64,000 bases of DNA from Xestospongia muta (Eukaryota; Porifera; Demospongiae; Haplosclerida; Petrosiidae), in assembly GCA_963693285.1 (NCBI GenBank), contig OY848929.1, positions 4,032,501 to 4,096,500 of the forward strand, in the 5' to 3' direction. How positions within the stretch are numbered: the first letter of the stretch is position 1; every line of letters starts with the position of its first letter. Under the pieces are notes generated by a model. That model saw only the letters and a list, made by a program, of their open reading frames with translations, made no database searches and was not told the DNA's origin. A program made the translations under genes and the position numbers. Positions 1 through 14,433 of this stretch are shown here, piece by piece.

Positions 1-238
1 ACTAGTGAACATCAGTACTTACCACAGTCACCTAGGATACTTATCATTAGTGAGGTCTAGACTAGTGAACATCAGTACTTACCACAGTGACGTAGTATAG
101 CTATCATTAGTATGTTCTAGACTAGTGAACATCAGTACTTACCACAGTGACGTAGTATAGCTATCATTAGTACGTTCTAGACTAGTGAAGATCACTACTT
201 ACCACAGCAACCTAAGATAACTTCAAAAAGAATAGTAT
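1..238. repeat. 60 bp minisatellite, copy A
   Basis: About four head-to-tail copies of a 60 bp unit beginning ACTAGTGAACATCAGTACTT. Units 2 and 3 are almost identical. Units 1 and 4 are more diverged. The array runs off the left edge of the window, so its full length is unknown. The same unit, same period and same orientation recurs at 42676-42888. It probably lies in the last intron of SND1 if that gene continues to the left. Confidence 0.9.
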
Positions 239-396
239 ATTTACAATAAAGTTCAGGTAAACCAAACACACTGTAATAGGATAGTGCAAACACAATTTTA
301 GTTTTTGTTTCAGTCATTAATAACCACCATTCTTGTACACCAATTTAAATTCTTTGTTGTACATATAATGAAGTTTGCAAATAGATATTACATACA

Positions 397-490
397 TCTA
401 ATCTATATTAAGAATACAGTCAACCAAACGCCCTTATGTCATATATCTAATCTATATTAAGAATACAGTCAACTGAACACCCTTATGTCA
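397..490. repeat. 49 bp direct repeat, two copies
   Basis: Two adjacent copies, each containing TCTAATCTATATTAAGAATA followed by a CCCTTATGTCA end, with a few substitutions. No coding potential seen. The rest of 239-1082 is AT-rich. I could not recognise the missing last exon of SND1 there. Confidence 0.75.
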
Positions 491-1082
491 TAATGACACA
501 AGGGATTTAAATTTTTAAATGTTGTCTAAACACCAACGATAAGCAATAAGTTAATCTAGTTATTGCATACCAAGTAAATAATCCTTGAAAATGCTGTGTT
601 GTACTTCCTGACACTTCATGTACAAACACGTGATTACAAGATATTGTATAATATGTAATAAACCAATGAACTTGTAAAGGATAATAATGTAGGGAGAGCT
701 ACAGTTGATATTGTACTATCTTCTATAGTATATTTAAGAGCCAGATAACTTGAGTTCGGAGATTTTACATAAAAAGACTCCAGGTGATTCACAACCAGAT
801 CAAAAACTACACGAGTACACATTTCAGAGGTCTTATAGACAATGTCATTATTTCATATTGAAATTGTTGTATACTTGCGAGTCAGTCTTTTACAGTGGGT
901 CATATATATTATGATATAAAGATAATCAAAGACATTTATTATGTCATTTGATAGCAATAGTACAACCATTCAATTTAAGTGTGGCTCAATACTTCACTTA
1001 GACAGACTATGCTAAATCTAACTGCAATGTTTAAATCAATAGTGTAACAATATTTCTTTAGTTAATACGTGGTTCTATTTAC

Positions 1083-4000
1083 CAATGATTGTAGCCTTTT
1101 GTCTTTCCGTTTCACAACAGATGCAAGTCCCTCTTGAATTAACTTCTCACCAATGTCTTGTTTCTGTGATGTTGTAAGCAAAGTGACATGGTCCTAGAAA
1201 ATAACAAGACTAAATTAATAATATGCTATCATGTAATTGTCTGATGTTGGCGATGCACATTGATGATCAAGATAAAAGACTGAATATCCGGTGCACTTAA
1301 ATGATTTGCAAAACCATTCACAAAAGAAACAATTACAATTATTAATTGTTATGTCTTTTGGTTGTTAGATGATCTAGTTTAAGTTCAGTGGTTTCTTGTA
1401 ATTCCACGTACAAAAATTACTAACTAAACAGCCACACACACACACACACACACAATATAGAGTGAACATTTTTAACACTAAGATAACAACAACATACTAT
1501 TATTTCTTATAATGTGTTAAACAGCACATATTAAGAACAAATAATCTGCTTGCATTTAAATACACTAGCAATCTAGCATTATGTATACTGAATAAGCTTG
1601 AATACAATTGTAATGCTCACAGAACAGTTGCAAAAAGGCCACAAAAACTCATTAATGTATGGGCTTGCTCAGTCTTGTCCCAAATATAGACATCTTATAG
1701 ATCAAACAAAAAAACGATACTCAATAACAGAAGACAACAAATTCCTACGTGTCAATAATGTAAAGGCATTCACACAATCTATTAATTTCCGTTACTAAAA
1801 GTGATTAACTTAAACTTTTCCATATCTAGTACTCTAATGACAACAGTCTCTTTGAAGCCAGTTAATAAAAAACAACCACACAAATAGTGCAGCTGCTTGT
1901 AATAACATGTTCCATGGATGTGTTTCGTCATAGATCATGTGCCTGTTCTCAGAGATGTAAACGATTCATTTAACAATTGCCAAGTCATGAGTAAGAACAC
2001 ACAAACTGTTGTGCATGCATACTTCATGACCATCATACCAAGCAAAGGCGTTTCCATCAATTTAATTATTTGCCAGGCAACTAAGGAGTTGGTAGGGCTG
2101 CATTGTCACTAAGGCAACAGAAAGATAAATCCAAGAATGAATCACTACAGATTCAACGCGTGATAAAGGTCCACTGAAGTATGTACTATACATTATTAAC
2201 TACGATATAATTATTGTATAATAGAATATAACAACAACTGATGGATTGTTAATAATGGTACAAGATCTTTTTATTATTTGCATTTATCAGAGTATTCATC
2301 ATGTATAGCAAATTGTTTTCCATTATACACAAGGATTATCACTATAAATTGTATGCCCAATAGTGCTTGTATATAGCAGCAGCTGTGGGTTAATTATATT
2401 AATTATTTGTCAGAGCTATTATGTACTTGTTTAGCCAATAGACAATATAGTAACAATGTTTACACAAGAACTGTTGCCTTTGGGAAGTTGTGTTGAAATC
2501 AAAAAAGAAGAAAAAGAATGAACATTCAAATTTGACTGTTTTAGAAAATATTACAAGTTAATAAATCAGATTCTTATAAGAGGAAAAAACATTATAATGT
2601 ATTTTATGCACAAACTTGAGCTTGTGGAATTAATTAAAATAACTTAAGTAGATTACTTTCTTACAAATTAATTTATTTAATGGAAGAAAAAAAAATTTAT
2701 GAATCTATTCTATTGTGACATTGACAATGACATGTCTTATCAGACATTTTGCTCTTTAAAATTTGAGAATCCTAATATAGCAGTGCTATTAGCTACGTAA
2801 TAAAGACACAAAAAATATTGTTTGATTTTTAATTTTGCTAATTTCAAATATGAAGCATCAGACAAAGTGTTATCTATTACATTAAGGTAACAATTGCAGT
2901 AAAAATTCAATTCTTTGACTAATCACACCAAGAATTAAACCAACAAAGGAAACTGCAGATAACATTGCATGTGTTAAAAACATTTTGTAACATAATACGT
3001 CTATTGTTGCTTTCAAGGAATACAGTAACAAAAAAGTCCATAAATAGTAAAATAGAAATTATTGCCACCTAATTAAAATATTAGTCAAATCACTCGGTTC
3101 TATACGTGACGCTTACAGCAGGCTTCTAATATCATATATACAGAGGCCAAAGGAAGAGGTTGCCATGGAGAGGAAACACATTTTCAAAGTGTTACCAGGT
3201 GTTACAGAAATTTAATTGGTTTACTGTATAGAAGAGAATCGCGAAAACCTTGAAGGTATTAGATAATATGCCATAAAGGTAGTGCTCTATTTGGCAGCAC
3301 ACTTTTGTCTATAGCTCTAACATTTCTTTCTTATGTAACATCACAGCTGTTACTAACAGTTTTACAATTGGACGGGAGGATTAAACAAACTTAAAGAAAA
3401 CATGTCAAAATATTTTTCATACCATTCCTTGTAGTTTGTATTCCAAGTTTAGTAAGGCAGGTTGATCCTATGAAGAAGGAATAGATTGTTATAAAAAGAA
3501 GGAAAGGATAGCAATAAATGAAGGAACAGAGATAATAATGAGAAATAACTATGTAATAGAAACTTACTAAAACCTCCTGTTGAAATGCAGTCTTTGCTTC
3601 TAATGCCCACTCATCCTAAAAATTACACATACATATTCAGTGAGTGAGTATCTTGATTAACAAAATGATTTTTAAACAAATGGCTTATTTAATTCAGTTG
3701 AATAAATCGTACATACACAGATAACAAATACAATTGTGGTATTGTACATAAGTTATTGCAGCTGGCAGGATAAAATATACCAGTAGAAACAAAAAATCTT
3801 GAAGACAAATTAAAGAGAATAGTTACACAGAATATTTTCTTGTTTGAATTCTTTTGACAAAACTAGAGGACATTATTGTTTGATCTACTAGTGATTGTAA
3901 AGTAGTTTTGAGGACTTGGAAACAGATTTGCTATAGGTTTGAAGTGTACGTAGGTATATGAAAGAAAAGGCTAGCTGTGTCCCTTACATAGCTCCTCAAT

Positions 4001-7000
4001 TCTTTAGTCATTTGAAGATTTACTACTACACACGTTCTTGAGGTCTGCCGAAATAAGAGTACTTTACAATTTAAATTTTTCAGGTGAATAAAAAGGGGAG
4101 CTAACCACAAATATGCAAGAAAACACTTAAATACTTTTGAAATAGGAGGCATAAATTTTTAGAGGAATTGCAGCTGTAATATATAGACTCAGCTGGATAC
4201 ATATTACATACATACAATCACAACAGAGGCTACCAAGATAAATATCAATATGAGCTATCTAGTTGGAGGTGTGAGATCCATGTAAAACACACTAAGTTAT
4301 TATTCAACTTACATCAGATGGTATCTGTACACAAGCAAGTCGATATTCTTTAGCTTGAGGAGGACAACTAATACAATAAAAAATGCACTTACTAATTTTA
4401 AATATAATAAAGCAACATTGTATACCATCATTGTAAAAAACAAGTTTATTTGTTAATATAGAATATTGTAACAAAGTTACATTATAGATATCAATTTTAT
4501 ACCTATTATAAGTGGGTGGTAACAGAGCTAGCTTGGCAGCTGGAACAGTTAGTCTCTGATATAATAAAAGAAGAATAATAATATTTTTATACTACCTGTT
4601 TTTATTAAGTGCCATAAATGTAAATATTAAACTATAAACACTCTAATCCAATCTCCCTTAATTATCTCCCTTAATTTTATCACTTGTTTCCTAACAAAAA
4701 ATTGTTATTATTTTTTATACGAGAATTGTTTGTAAAAGTACAATTAGAAATATTACAAACATCATCTCAGCTATTATATTGTGTTCAATTATATACTCAA
4801 TAAGAACAATGTTTCATGACAAGTTATCTTCTGATTGACATACAGTAGAATCATTTAAAATTTTGATTGATATACAGTAAAATCATTTAAAATTTTGATT
4901 GATATACAGTAAAATTATTTAAAATTTTGATTGATATACAGTAAAATCATTTAAAATTTTGATTGATATACGGTAGAATCATGTAAATTGTAGACAATGA
5001 TTAGTTCTTGTTGACAGTAGATATAACAATATCAAGGCGGAAAAAGATTAAAAAGGATTTCTAACTAATATTCATACCACACATTCATTACTAAATATTA
5101 CATTATATGTTAATACAATCATTGTGACTATACAAGTGTTAGGCAGGCTAAGACAAGCCATTACGAATGAGTGCATGATCAAGGAAGAAATATTCCAACA
5201 CATTAAACAATACTCTCTTGTGGTAATACTTGTTTAGGCTTGCCCTAATGAAGCTTTAATGATGGTTAGATACCATTATGTTACTCCTGTCTTTTATAGT
5301 ATTATGAATAGTAAGAGTATTAAATTTTCAAATGTAGGTTCAGGCTTGCCCTGTCGCCGACTAATATCAGAGGTTGTTTATTTTCACCTGACTAATTGAG
5401 GGTTCCCTTTCTTCGAGACTAGCTGACGTTATACCCATTAAAAATTATGTAACCGATGATAACTTTACTAGTACATTGCTATACTTTGAAAAATAGCTAT
5501 CTTTTATAATATTATTAATAGTAAAATTACTTCATTTGTAAAATGTTTGATCTGGCTTGCCTTGTCAGCGACTAATATCAGAGGTTATTTGTTATCTCCC
5601 GACTAATTGAAGGTTGCCTTTGTTGGAGACAAACTGACGTTATACTCATTAAATCTTATGTAACCGACAATAACTTTTATTGTTAAAGTATTTGAATCAT
5701 TTCATTAAAACCATTCATAGCAAGTAGTAGCCTTTTAATGTATGTGAGTAACAACAACAACAACATCACGATCCCATAATGGTTCAAACAGTTTGTTAAA
5801 CAAAAATTCATTTTACTCCAATATCTATTAACATAATACAAAATTTCAGTTATCACAAATACTCCTTTAAAAATTAAAAGTGTCTGCTAAAGAAACCTTA
5901 AGAAACAATCACAGTTGATATACATCAGACTCAATGACTGGCAAAAGACGTAATGAAATAACACAGATGTATCATATCTTTAATTCGTTTATCTAGGTCA
6001 GCCAGGCAGACTTTCAAGGACAATGTGGTAAGGTACTCAATATACAAGTGTCAGATGATGGTTACATATTATTATATAACATCTGGGGACGTGACATGAT
6101 GATAACGTTGTATACCGCAGTTATATATTATTACATAACACACACAATAATACATGCATTTTTATACATGGCAGTTACATGTTATTACATAACATCTGGT
6201 GCCAAAACAATAATACATACATTTTTATACACGGTAGTTATGTGTTATTACATAAGAGATGGTGCCTGTCCTTGGAGACCAGCTAGTCCATAATAAAGTT
6301 TCTAAATCATTTTAAAATGTTGTTTGCAATCAAATGAATTTGACTGTCTTTAATCTTGTTTGTTAGAACCCAAAAAGTGATATTACTTAATGGCTACAAA
6401 AGCAAGTGTTCTGCGTTCAAGATGTCGCATGTTATGTAATAGCGTGTAACCATCATCAACCCTCCCCCCCCAACAATGTTAAGTGATATGCATTGTTCAA
6501 GTTGAGTTGAATACCTAACTCAAATATCATAACTCTGGCTAGGAATTAGCTAGAGAAAAAAGGTTTGTACCATTCAATATGCTTTGTAACTCAGCAAATT
6601 TTATATAAAAAAGAGTGCTAGTTAAGTAGTGAACTAGAAGTGAACTAGAAGTCCCATATAAAGTGAATGGTGTCCTTCAAATTTCACTATCATTATGACA
6701 TCGTGCATAATATGTATATTATTAACAAACCATTACGTAATAACTGCAGCAAAAAGTCAAAAACAGTAGAAAACATCTTTTAGCAAAATTAACAAAGATA
6801 AAGAGGAAACAATAGCAAGAAGAATGGTTTTAAGTTGGACCTATAAACTTCAAAGAACATTTAAAAACTTGACGATGTTCTCATTCTTTCACTTCTATAA
6901 ACTGCCATCCAACTCAACTTGAACAGAATATAACTATGCACTCATGTGTGAAATGTTGTTGTGAATACTTCTTTAAATACTAACATAACAATACAGATCT

Positions 7001-10000
7001 ACTGTACTATATAGTAAGACCCTAACATTTCTGGATATTATAGTATATTTCAGTATACTTACATTCCCATAGTCTATATACAACACTTGGACTTCACTAG
7101 GAGAGGATACTTTTTCTATAAGAGCACGATACCTTCATAAAAAGAAACATATACTGTAATGTGGTCTACCACTGCCATTTGTAACATGACACGCTATCAT
7201 AGTAATGCATACAGTCATGGTAACATGGCATCTGTCATAGCAACGTATACAGTCATTTCATTTAGATCATAATCAACTGGTTTGTGGAAATACATTATCA
7301 TAACTGTCTCCATGGGAATTAATATAATTTCTTTGCTAAGGTTACAAACTGCCATGGTTTCACACCTGGTTATAAACTCAAAACTTGCAAATTGACATGC
7401 CAGGTGCAAGTTTGTAAAACTGATCATAAATATAAATAAAGAGGGTATTAATAGCTATGAATATTGTTATCTTGCCCATATACAACGTACCATAGCCCAT
7501 CACTAAACTGAGCAGCACATGTTGCTCCTTTTCTGGGATTATATGAGCCTACTAAAGGGGGAGAAGCTGCTAAATCTGCTCGTAATTGTTCCATAAGAGA
7601 CTCAAGTTTAGGTCCTGAGAGAGAGAGAGAGAGAGAGAGAGAGAACAATACAAACAAACATTAAACACACAACAGGAAGACCATTTAAACACTTTAATAG
7701 CCTATCCTTTGAAGGAGATAGGCACTACAACACTTCCCAACCTAACACATTCCATATTGATAAAACATCAGACAAATAATTACAAACATTAGGCACCCAA
7801 TGATACAAAGTAATACAAGATCATGGGAAAAAAAGATTAAATTTCCTTTATTGGTGGTGGCTATATTGGTGCTGGTCATACTATTAACACCAGTACTAAA
7901 GTGATTCAGACAACATGTAATAATGTAGAGGATGTCTAGGCTTGGTAATTGTTGAGTGTCTTAACGTGAGACAGCTAATTTAAATGGTGTAGCAAAACTT
8001 CACCTTAAATATATGTGTATGTGTGGTTTGGTCATGCTTAGAAATGTAATAATTGCTTTGTCGGAGCCTGGAACCATAGGTATACAAAAGCACGTGATCA
8101 GTTATGTTCACAGTGAAAATGTTACTCTATATTTAGTGAAGCAATAAACTTGAATAAAGGAAAAAGCAGACATATTTAAAACTATTTAAAAAGTGTATAA
8201 GATATCTGGAGCAGTATGAAGGTGAATAAAATCAATGACTAAAGTAGAAGATAGATATATAGAAATTATGCTACAAACACTTAAGTTTACTTTATTCTGG
8301 ACAGACTAGAGATCAAAGTTGCATTTGTCATTAAATCTAGCCTATCACTGCATGAGGCAAACCCTGTGTATCCAACTATCCATGTATTCCAAATAGTTAA
8401 GACAATTGTATAATATAGTAAAGTGTCAGTATATTATCAGTATAACACAGTATATTAACCATTTATACAAATGAGATGGGCTGTAATTAACAACACACAT
8501 GACTATCACATGATACAAATAAACATAACTGAAATGTGGCAATACATATCCCAAAGATTAAGATTGTTTTAAATAATCAATTTATTGTTATGTTCATGTT
8601 CCACTATGTATTGCTGTACCTTGTTCAACATTTTGAGCCCAGAAGTGGTCTCCAGAGACTATTTCAGTGACTATAACCTACATTAATAATACACACTTTT
8701 ACAAAAAAAACAGGTGTGGTCTTTTCTACCTCCTTATAATCTGTCTTCCTTTCTACTGGAACATTTGTTGTTTTATTATCTCCTTGGTCATTGGTAGATT
8801 TCTGGTCTGTTGAATCTTGTTGTGGTTCCTCTTCTTCTTCTCCATCTTCTAATTCATCTTTTTTATCTTCTGAGTAGTTTTCCCAAACTCTCTTACGAGT
8901 TGTACGAGCAACTTCTTCAGCTTGAAATAACTGACGAGAGTATGTGGAGCGTTCAGCTTGTGGCAAGACTTTACAATAGCCTTCCTATGAGTGTGTGGGT
9001 GAGAGAGAGTAATTATCTTCCCTCACTACCCAGCCATTCTTCATTGACCATATAGTACCAATCTATCCCTCATTATCTGTATGGCACCAATCTATCCCTC
9101 ATTATCTGTACAGCACCAATCTATCCCTCATTATCTGTATGGCACCAATCTATCCCTCATTATCTGTACAGCACCAATCTATCCATCCAGTATTGTCAGT
9201 TTTACCTCTACTAGTGAAACAGCTAAGTTACGTCCATCAAGAAACATCCATCCAATAAAATTTCCTCCTTTATCACAGTTCTCTACTTCAACATCAACTT
9301 CTCTCTGCATTATCAACTCTTTTGTAAACAACAGGGCCTCTTGACCATAAGGTTCAGCTGGTATCTTCTGGCGATCAACAGTAGCACCAGCTCTAGGACA
9401 ACTAATACCTACAAAGTAAATTGTTTCACAATCAGAAACTCTTAACTTGTAATATCAATAATGTTAAAAAAACAACTTAGAAATAAACAACTAAATATTA
9501 TCATCATATTGAAGTGAAGACTAGTGATGTACCTGCTAGAATAAAAGTGATTAAACATGTGTCTTTTGGTAAGTATAACTTCATACGAGAACCAGATGTA
9601 ACAAACTATAAGAGAAAACAGAAAGTGTCATGATTCTAATAGTAGAGAGCTGTTACAACTATGACACTTCCTTTAAAAACCATCTTAATCAATATTTTAT
9701 TAATAGTTATTAAAATACTAGGATTTTGCTAATATTAAAGTTATAGGATACTGTTGCTGTATTGCAATATCAAATTATGCAATGCTATAAGCTCTAACCT
9801 CTATATTGTACTATACTGTTGTTGAAACTTTGGCATCAGGTTTTAGATCTGTGTGAGTATTTTCATAGCAAAAGGACATGCAAAGGAATGAATGATTAAT
9901 ATGTGGAAAAGGAACTGATGGATGCTTTTTTGCAAATGCCTTCCCTCGAAAGAGTTATGTTTACTCAAGTTTGTCTTATTCTCAAAACATAGATAAAACA

Positions 10001-12034
10001 TCGTATCTCCTTTTAAAGACATACTTGGAAGAAAATCTTCCATCATTTCTCATGGAACGAGTCTCTTGGAATTCCTTAAATGTTTCAGAACCAGGCCTTT
10101 TACAGAAATAGAGTTATTTGACAAAGGCAGTGTATGCTCATATTACCAAGACTGCGTTTTATGGTAGCTATAATTTTCAAATTTGTTCATCAAGTAAAGA
10201 AAGAACTAGTAAATTAATGTAAGTATCAGTGGATGATTCCAACTTTTATAAACCAATAAATATGATGTTTGTTTGAGCTAGTTAAAACTCATGGTAACAG
10301 ACAGTACCTTGTAACCTTATAGAGCAAAGCTGCTATGTACTCGGTTAAAAAGAAACAGCTTAGAATGCTACAATGATAGTAGCTAATGCTTGCAGTAGCA
10401 ATAATCATATAACAAGACGAAACAGTATGACAGTTGTAATGTGTAGTTTAAATAAGTCATATTATGTACACACAATATAGTAGTATACATAGAGTGTCTG
10501 ACAGAAAAACAGATTCAGCTAGCAACTTCTATTACAATGCACATATCTGAATGTAGAATTGTATGTAGCTACTGTACTGTCCTGTACACTTAGAAGGCAG
10601 TATGGCAGCTGTACACAAATCTACATTAGCACATTTCCAATAATAATGTTCACATGTGCATTGTAAGCAATCTGCCATTTAGTCTAGCGTTGCCTGATGT
10701 TTCTGGGGAATGGAAATATTTGGAGACACTGACTGTTAATAAAAATTGTTCCTGTATGGGTCTGTGCAGGGCCAATTAAAACACTTCTAGTCATGCTACA
10801 TCATGTTGTCGCTATTAGAGTGCAGTAATCTCCTTAAAATGAAAATATAAGACAGGAGATTTTTTAAACAAGTAGCTTTTCATCATAAACAGTTATATTT
10901 GTTGTCATACGCAGGCAATATTTGTTGGTAATAAAAAAATATCACAATTTTATTCTTAGACATTTCAAGTGATAGTTTATAAACTTTTATCAACAGAGTC
11001 TCCAGATATTTCTCTTCCCAAGAAATATCAGGTGATGTGAGACTATCTGTTACTAACCTCAACTAATGCTGTCGTACGTCCAGCTCGTTGTAAAAATGGC
11101 AAGAACTGCTTCGCTTTAGATGGGTCCTAAAAAAGTGATACATAAATACACACAACATATATAATGGTTCGCTTACTCCAGATACATCAGCCACTCTATG
11201 TAGTGTTGACTCCTTTTTGCTGTGAAGTCCTTTGTTGTTTTTAATAGCTCTATTCTCAGCAGTGAGGAGATCATCGTAATGAGATGAACGTTGGTCATCA
11301 TTACGTCCATGTTTTAAACATGTAGCCAATCCTTTGCTGATGAGAGCCTCTGCTAAATTTCTGAAAAAAAGAGTTGTGACACAATATAACAGACTTGAAT
11401 TTTCTTACACTCCTTCCCGAGTCACTGTACAACATACTCTCTCAGAAAATTGATCTTGAGCAGGTTTAATGTAGTCAACAACTACGTTTACTTTCTTCCC
11501 TATGAGTTTCTTGCGTAAAAACTCTCTAGCTTCAAACATGTAAGGAACATCATATAATGGTCGGGTACGTTCTGTCTTAGATGATGCACCAGAAGACTGG
11601 TAGTAAAGAATAAAAGCTAAGTTAATAATGTATATTATATACTGATTATCAAATCTGTGTTGTGCATCAAACAGTATATATAATCAAGAAGACTATTTGT
11701 AAAATTACAAATTTGCTTTAAACAAGTAAAAATACTTACTTGGTCTGCAGGTTCATCTTTTTTTGGTGGACGAAGACTGGAAAAGAATATTTTTTGGTAT
11801 TGTCCTTTATCTGTTTTGACAACTAATGCATCGCCATTGGCAACTTCAATAACCTGAATAAAAATGAAAGTGAAAGTGATAAGATTCTCTCACATGGTAC
11901 TGACCTTTCCAGAAAAGTTTTTTGATGGTATTGATGTTGACATAGTTGGCTGAGGTTTAGGTTGATAGTCTTTCCAATACCTTAGTTTATTAGTTTTAGC
12001 TTGTCTAACATAAATGTTGTATGTGTGTGTGTGC

Positions 12035-12085
<51 letters not shown>

Positions 12086-14155
12086 CTCTTTCTAGTTCTC
12101 TTATGAACTTCTAGTTTCTCACTTCTCAGCAGCTCTTAACTTTTCCTTGTTGTTAATCACCATAGCCATTGACCAATCTACACACCAGGCAAACCCTTCC
12201 TGTAACAACAACTCAGCTATATTACCAGCCTTTAAAGGGAAATAAAGTAACTATATTTCAGAACTATCAATCAATCAATCTCACTGGATGAATCACAGTT
12301 GCCATGACAATATTTTGACTACTGAGTCCCTCAATTAACAATTTGACATCACGTTGTAGAAGACGTGACTCAGTAAAGAATTTAGCCTGCTCAGCAAAGG
12401 GCTCGGCAATATCTGTATCTCCTTCTTTCTTAAATGAAGGACACTAAAAGAAAGAGATATAGCTAAAAACAAAAATAATGTATTGCTGTAACTACTCACC
12501 TTTATTCCTGACATAGCAACAGTCAACATTTCAAATGAAGGCACAACCATAGCTCTTAGAGTACAACCATCACGAACATGTTCAATCACAGCTATCATAA
12601 AATAATGCATAGAGTAAAAAGGCTATTTAATAATAAATAGCAAGTAATTAAGTATTATAATTAACTAGAGTTCCTCTTAGATTTTGTCACTATATAAATT
12701 TTCACCTAGTAATTCAAATTTTAAAGGTAGGTTAATTAAATTAACTACATTCAAAATAAATCATGTTTTGTGAAAATTTACTCTTGTCTTCATGTTAATT
12801 TATGAATGATACTGTTTCCAAATTGTATTTATGTGATTTACTTGTAAATTTAAAGTCAGAAAATAATATGATATGTGAAAAAAGATTATTAAACCAAGCT
12901 CTAGTGTTACCAATTAAAAAGGACTAACTACCTCAGTGTCTGCCAACCATTGCTCTACCAATAACAACTCAACTATCAAGGTTTGTACAAATGTTACTGA
13001 ATTGGAGAGATATTTGCTGAAATGAAAGTCTGAAATATTCGTAAATTTTTAGCTTAAAATCAAAAATATTAAACACTTTTAATATAATACAATGTATCAT
13101 TACAATTACTTTTATTGTCCTTATAACATCTATTGAGTATTAATATCCTTACCATCAAGCTGTTTGCCATGATTCTTATCAGCAAATTGGCGCAAATTAT
13201 CAACTGACCAAGTGACGTTTCGAACAGCCTAAAAAACAAAACAGTTAAATAAATAAAGGAGAACCAAAAAACACTAGAATTTCTAACATTTGAATTTGGT
13301 GACTTTCCCCATTTTCCTTTTCCTTGTGCTTTAGCATCAGTTTCAATTTGTGCTAGTTTAGTCAATTCTCTAGTAAACAAATAACAAAAACATTGTATTT
13401 TTACTGAATTAATTTTCTTTTTAATAACACATTTATCATATTAAGGAATCATTCTCAACTACATCCAGCTGCACTTACTCTGATGGTCTCACATTAGATT
13501 GTCTCACTTCAACTAGACCCTCCGACACAATAAGTTCAGTAACATTCAATCTTTCCATATCTAAGTAACATAAAAAATAAATGAAATAAAATCATCCTTC
13601 CAATATTGTATTTGACACATGTCCATTTATCTGTCTAATGTCCCTGGCATTTTCCATTTGTCCATTATTAGTACCTTTGGTGAACCACACTACACCGTAT
13701 TCTCGACCTCCAGTAGTTTTATGATCAATAGCGAATTGAATTTCTTTACCAATGAGCATCTTACGAAGATATTCACGTGCCTCCCAAGCATAGGGCTAAG
13801 GAACAGATATAACAACTTAATAGTAAGTATTACTACAGCAGATACAACAATACTATGATCTACCATGTCAATATAAACATTTACTATTACAGATACTCAC
13901 TTCGTCTTTGGCATCAATGCTACCTTCAATTGAAGGATTAGCTCGACGACCAAGTTTGGGTGCTACAATATATGACAATGCCAGTGTTCTTTCTGGAGGA
14001 GGTCCTCCTCTTGGCTGACCACGAATAATAATAGTATCTCCAGAAAGAACCTAATAGAGTTCCAAAAATTTGAGTAAAATTCATGGTTTTATGTATCTCA
14101 CTTGTTTTACAATGCCCCTGTGAACTTGGGCAGAGGGAACAGTTTGTTGTGCCAT
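1083..14155 (-). CDS. SND1: Staphylococcal nuclease and Tudor domain protein 1 (Tudor-SN), 3' end missing
   Basis: Tudor-SN is an RNA-binding nuclease and scaffold of RNA silencing, splicing and transcription complexes. The model has 25 exons (54, 150, 121, 82, 82, 76, 92, 159, 107, 100, 114, 188, 184, 69, 73, 203, 282, 58, 124, 70, 53, 55, 48, 45 and 111 nt) giving 900 codons without a stop. It begins [18 protein letters not shown] at 14155. Staphylococcal-nuclease-like repeats fill about residues 15-640; [12 protein letters not shown] and [11 protein letters not shown] match the family closely. An acidic linker follows, then a Tudor domain with [13 protein letters not shown] and VLYIDYGN, interrupting the fifth nuclease repeat. 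About 35 C-terminal residues of the family, ending in a WRYGD-like block, were not found below 1083, so the last exon probably lies left of the window. Intron 20 (4556-7062) and intron 14 (9606-11057) are long and repeat-bearing. The start is head-to-head with SETX. Confidence 0.95.
1433..1454. repeat. (CA)n microsatellite
   Basis: About eleven CA dinucleotides inside an intron of the SND1 model (1194-3422). No other structure seen nearby. Confidence 0.9.
4850..4984. repeat. About 29 bp tandem repeat in SND1 intron
   Basis: Four to five head-to-tail copies of a unit containing TTGATATACAGTAAAATCAT and then TTAAAATTT. It lies in the 2.5 kb intron 20 of SND1. No coding potential. Confidence 0.85.
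5336..5661. repeat. Diverged direct repeat of roughly 130 bp or more
   Basis: Two similar segments, about 5338-5470 and 5541-5661, share GACTAATATCAGAGGTT, CTGACGTTATAC and TTATGTAACCGA in the same order and orientation. They look like an old local duplication or two copies of a short interspersed element. No reading frame or terminal inverted repeats seen. Confidence 0.7.
6048..6275. repeat. Imperfect tandem repeat of about 65-70 bp
   Basis: Three imperfect copies built around GTTACATATTATTATATAAC-like and ACAATAATACATACATTTTT-like blocks. The open frame that spans it is a product of the repeat and resembles no protein I know. Confidence 0.65.
7616..7644. repeat. (GA)n microsatellite, CT in sense of SND1
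   Basis: About fourteen GA units on the + strand. They lie immediately upstream, in transcript sense, of the acceptor of SND1 exon 19 (exon begins 7614), so the RNA reads CUCU into the AG. The tract therefore acts as the polypyrimidine tract. Confidence 0.9.
9056..9184. repeat. 32 bp tandem repeat in SND1 intron
   Basis: Four copies of a unit containing CACCAATCTATCCCTCATTA, alternating between two variants (TGGCAC and CAGCAC). It occupies much of the intron between SND1 exons 16 and 17. Confidence 0.9.
12040..12084. repeat. (GA)n microsatellite, CT in sense of SND1
   Basis: A GA tract with a few AAAG interruptions inside the intron between SND1 exons 9 and 10. In transcript sense it is pyrimidine-rich and lies upstream of the acceptor at about 12005, though not immediately next to it. 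Confidence 0.85.
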
Positions 14156-14433
14156 ATTGAGAAGCCCTGACTAAGAAAAAACCAAACAGAACCCTAGATC
14201 CTTTAAACACGTGGAGACTTGAACAATGAATAATCACAATAACAGACGTCTCGGTGCCAGTGTCTGGAATAATTAATTTTTGGGTATGAGACCTCAATAG
14301 TCATACATCGCGACCACACCCATTATTAACATAATAAAAACGGCAAGGTCTCGTGTAGGTCCATCAGTGAAAAACTGTGTGTAAAATCGTCACCTTGTAG
14401 CTCTAGTAAGACTTTACTTCTGTTCAGACAAAA
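14156..14433. promoter_or_regulatory. Bidirectional promoter region between SND1 and SETX
   Basis: The two start codons are 278 bp apart and divergent, so the 5' UTRs and both promoters must lie here. A CACCC-type element, ACCACACCCAT, is at 14313-14323. No clear TATA box is seen for either direction. Promoter function is inferred from gene orientation only. Confidence 0.6.

Noticed and set aside
1..238. CRISPR-like array
   Set aside because: The repeats are head-to-tail without unique spacers, in a spliced eukaryotic genome. It is a minisatellite.
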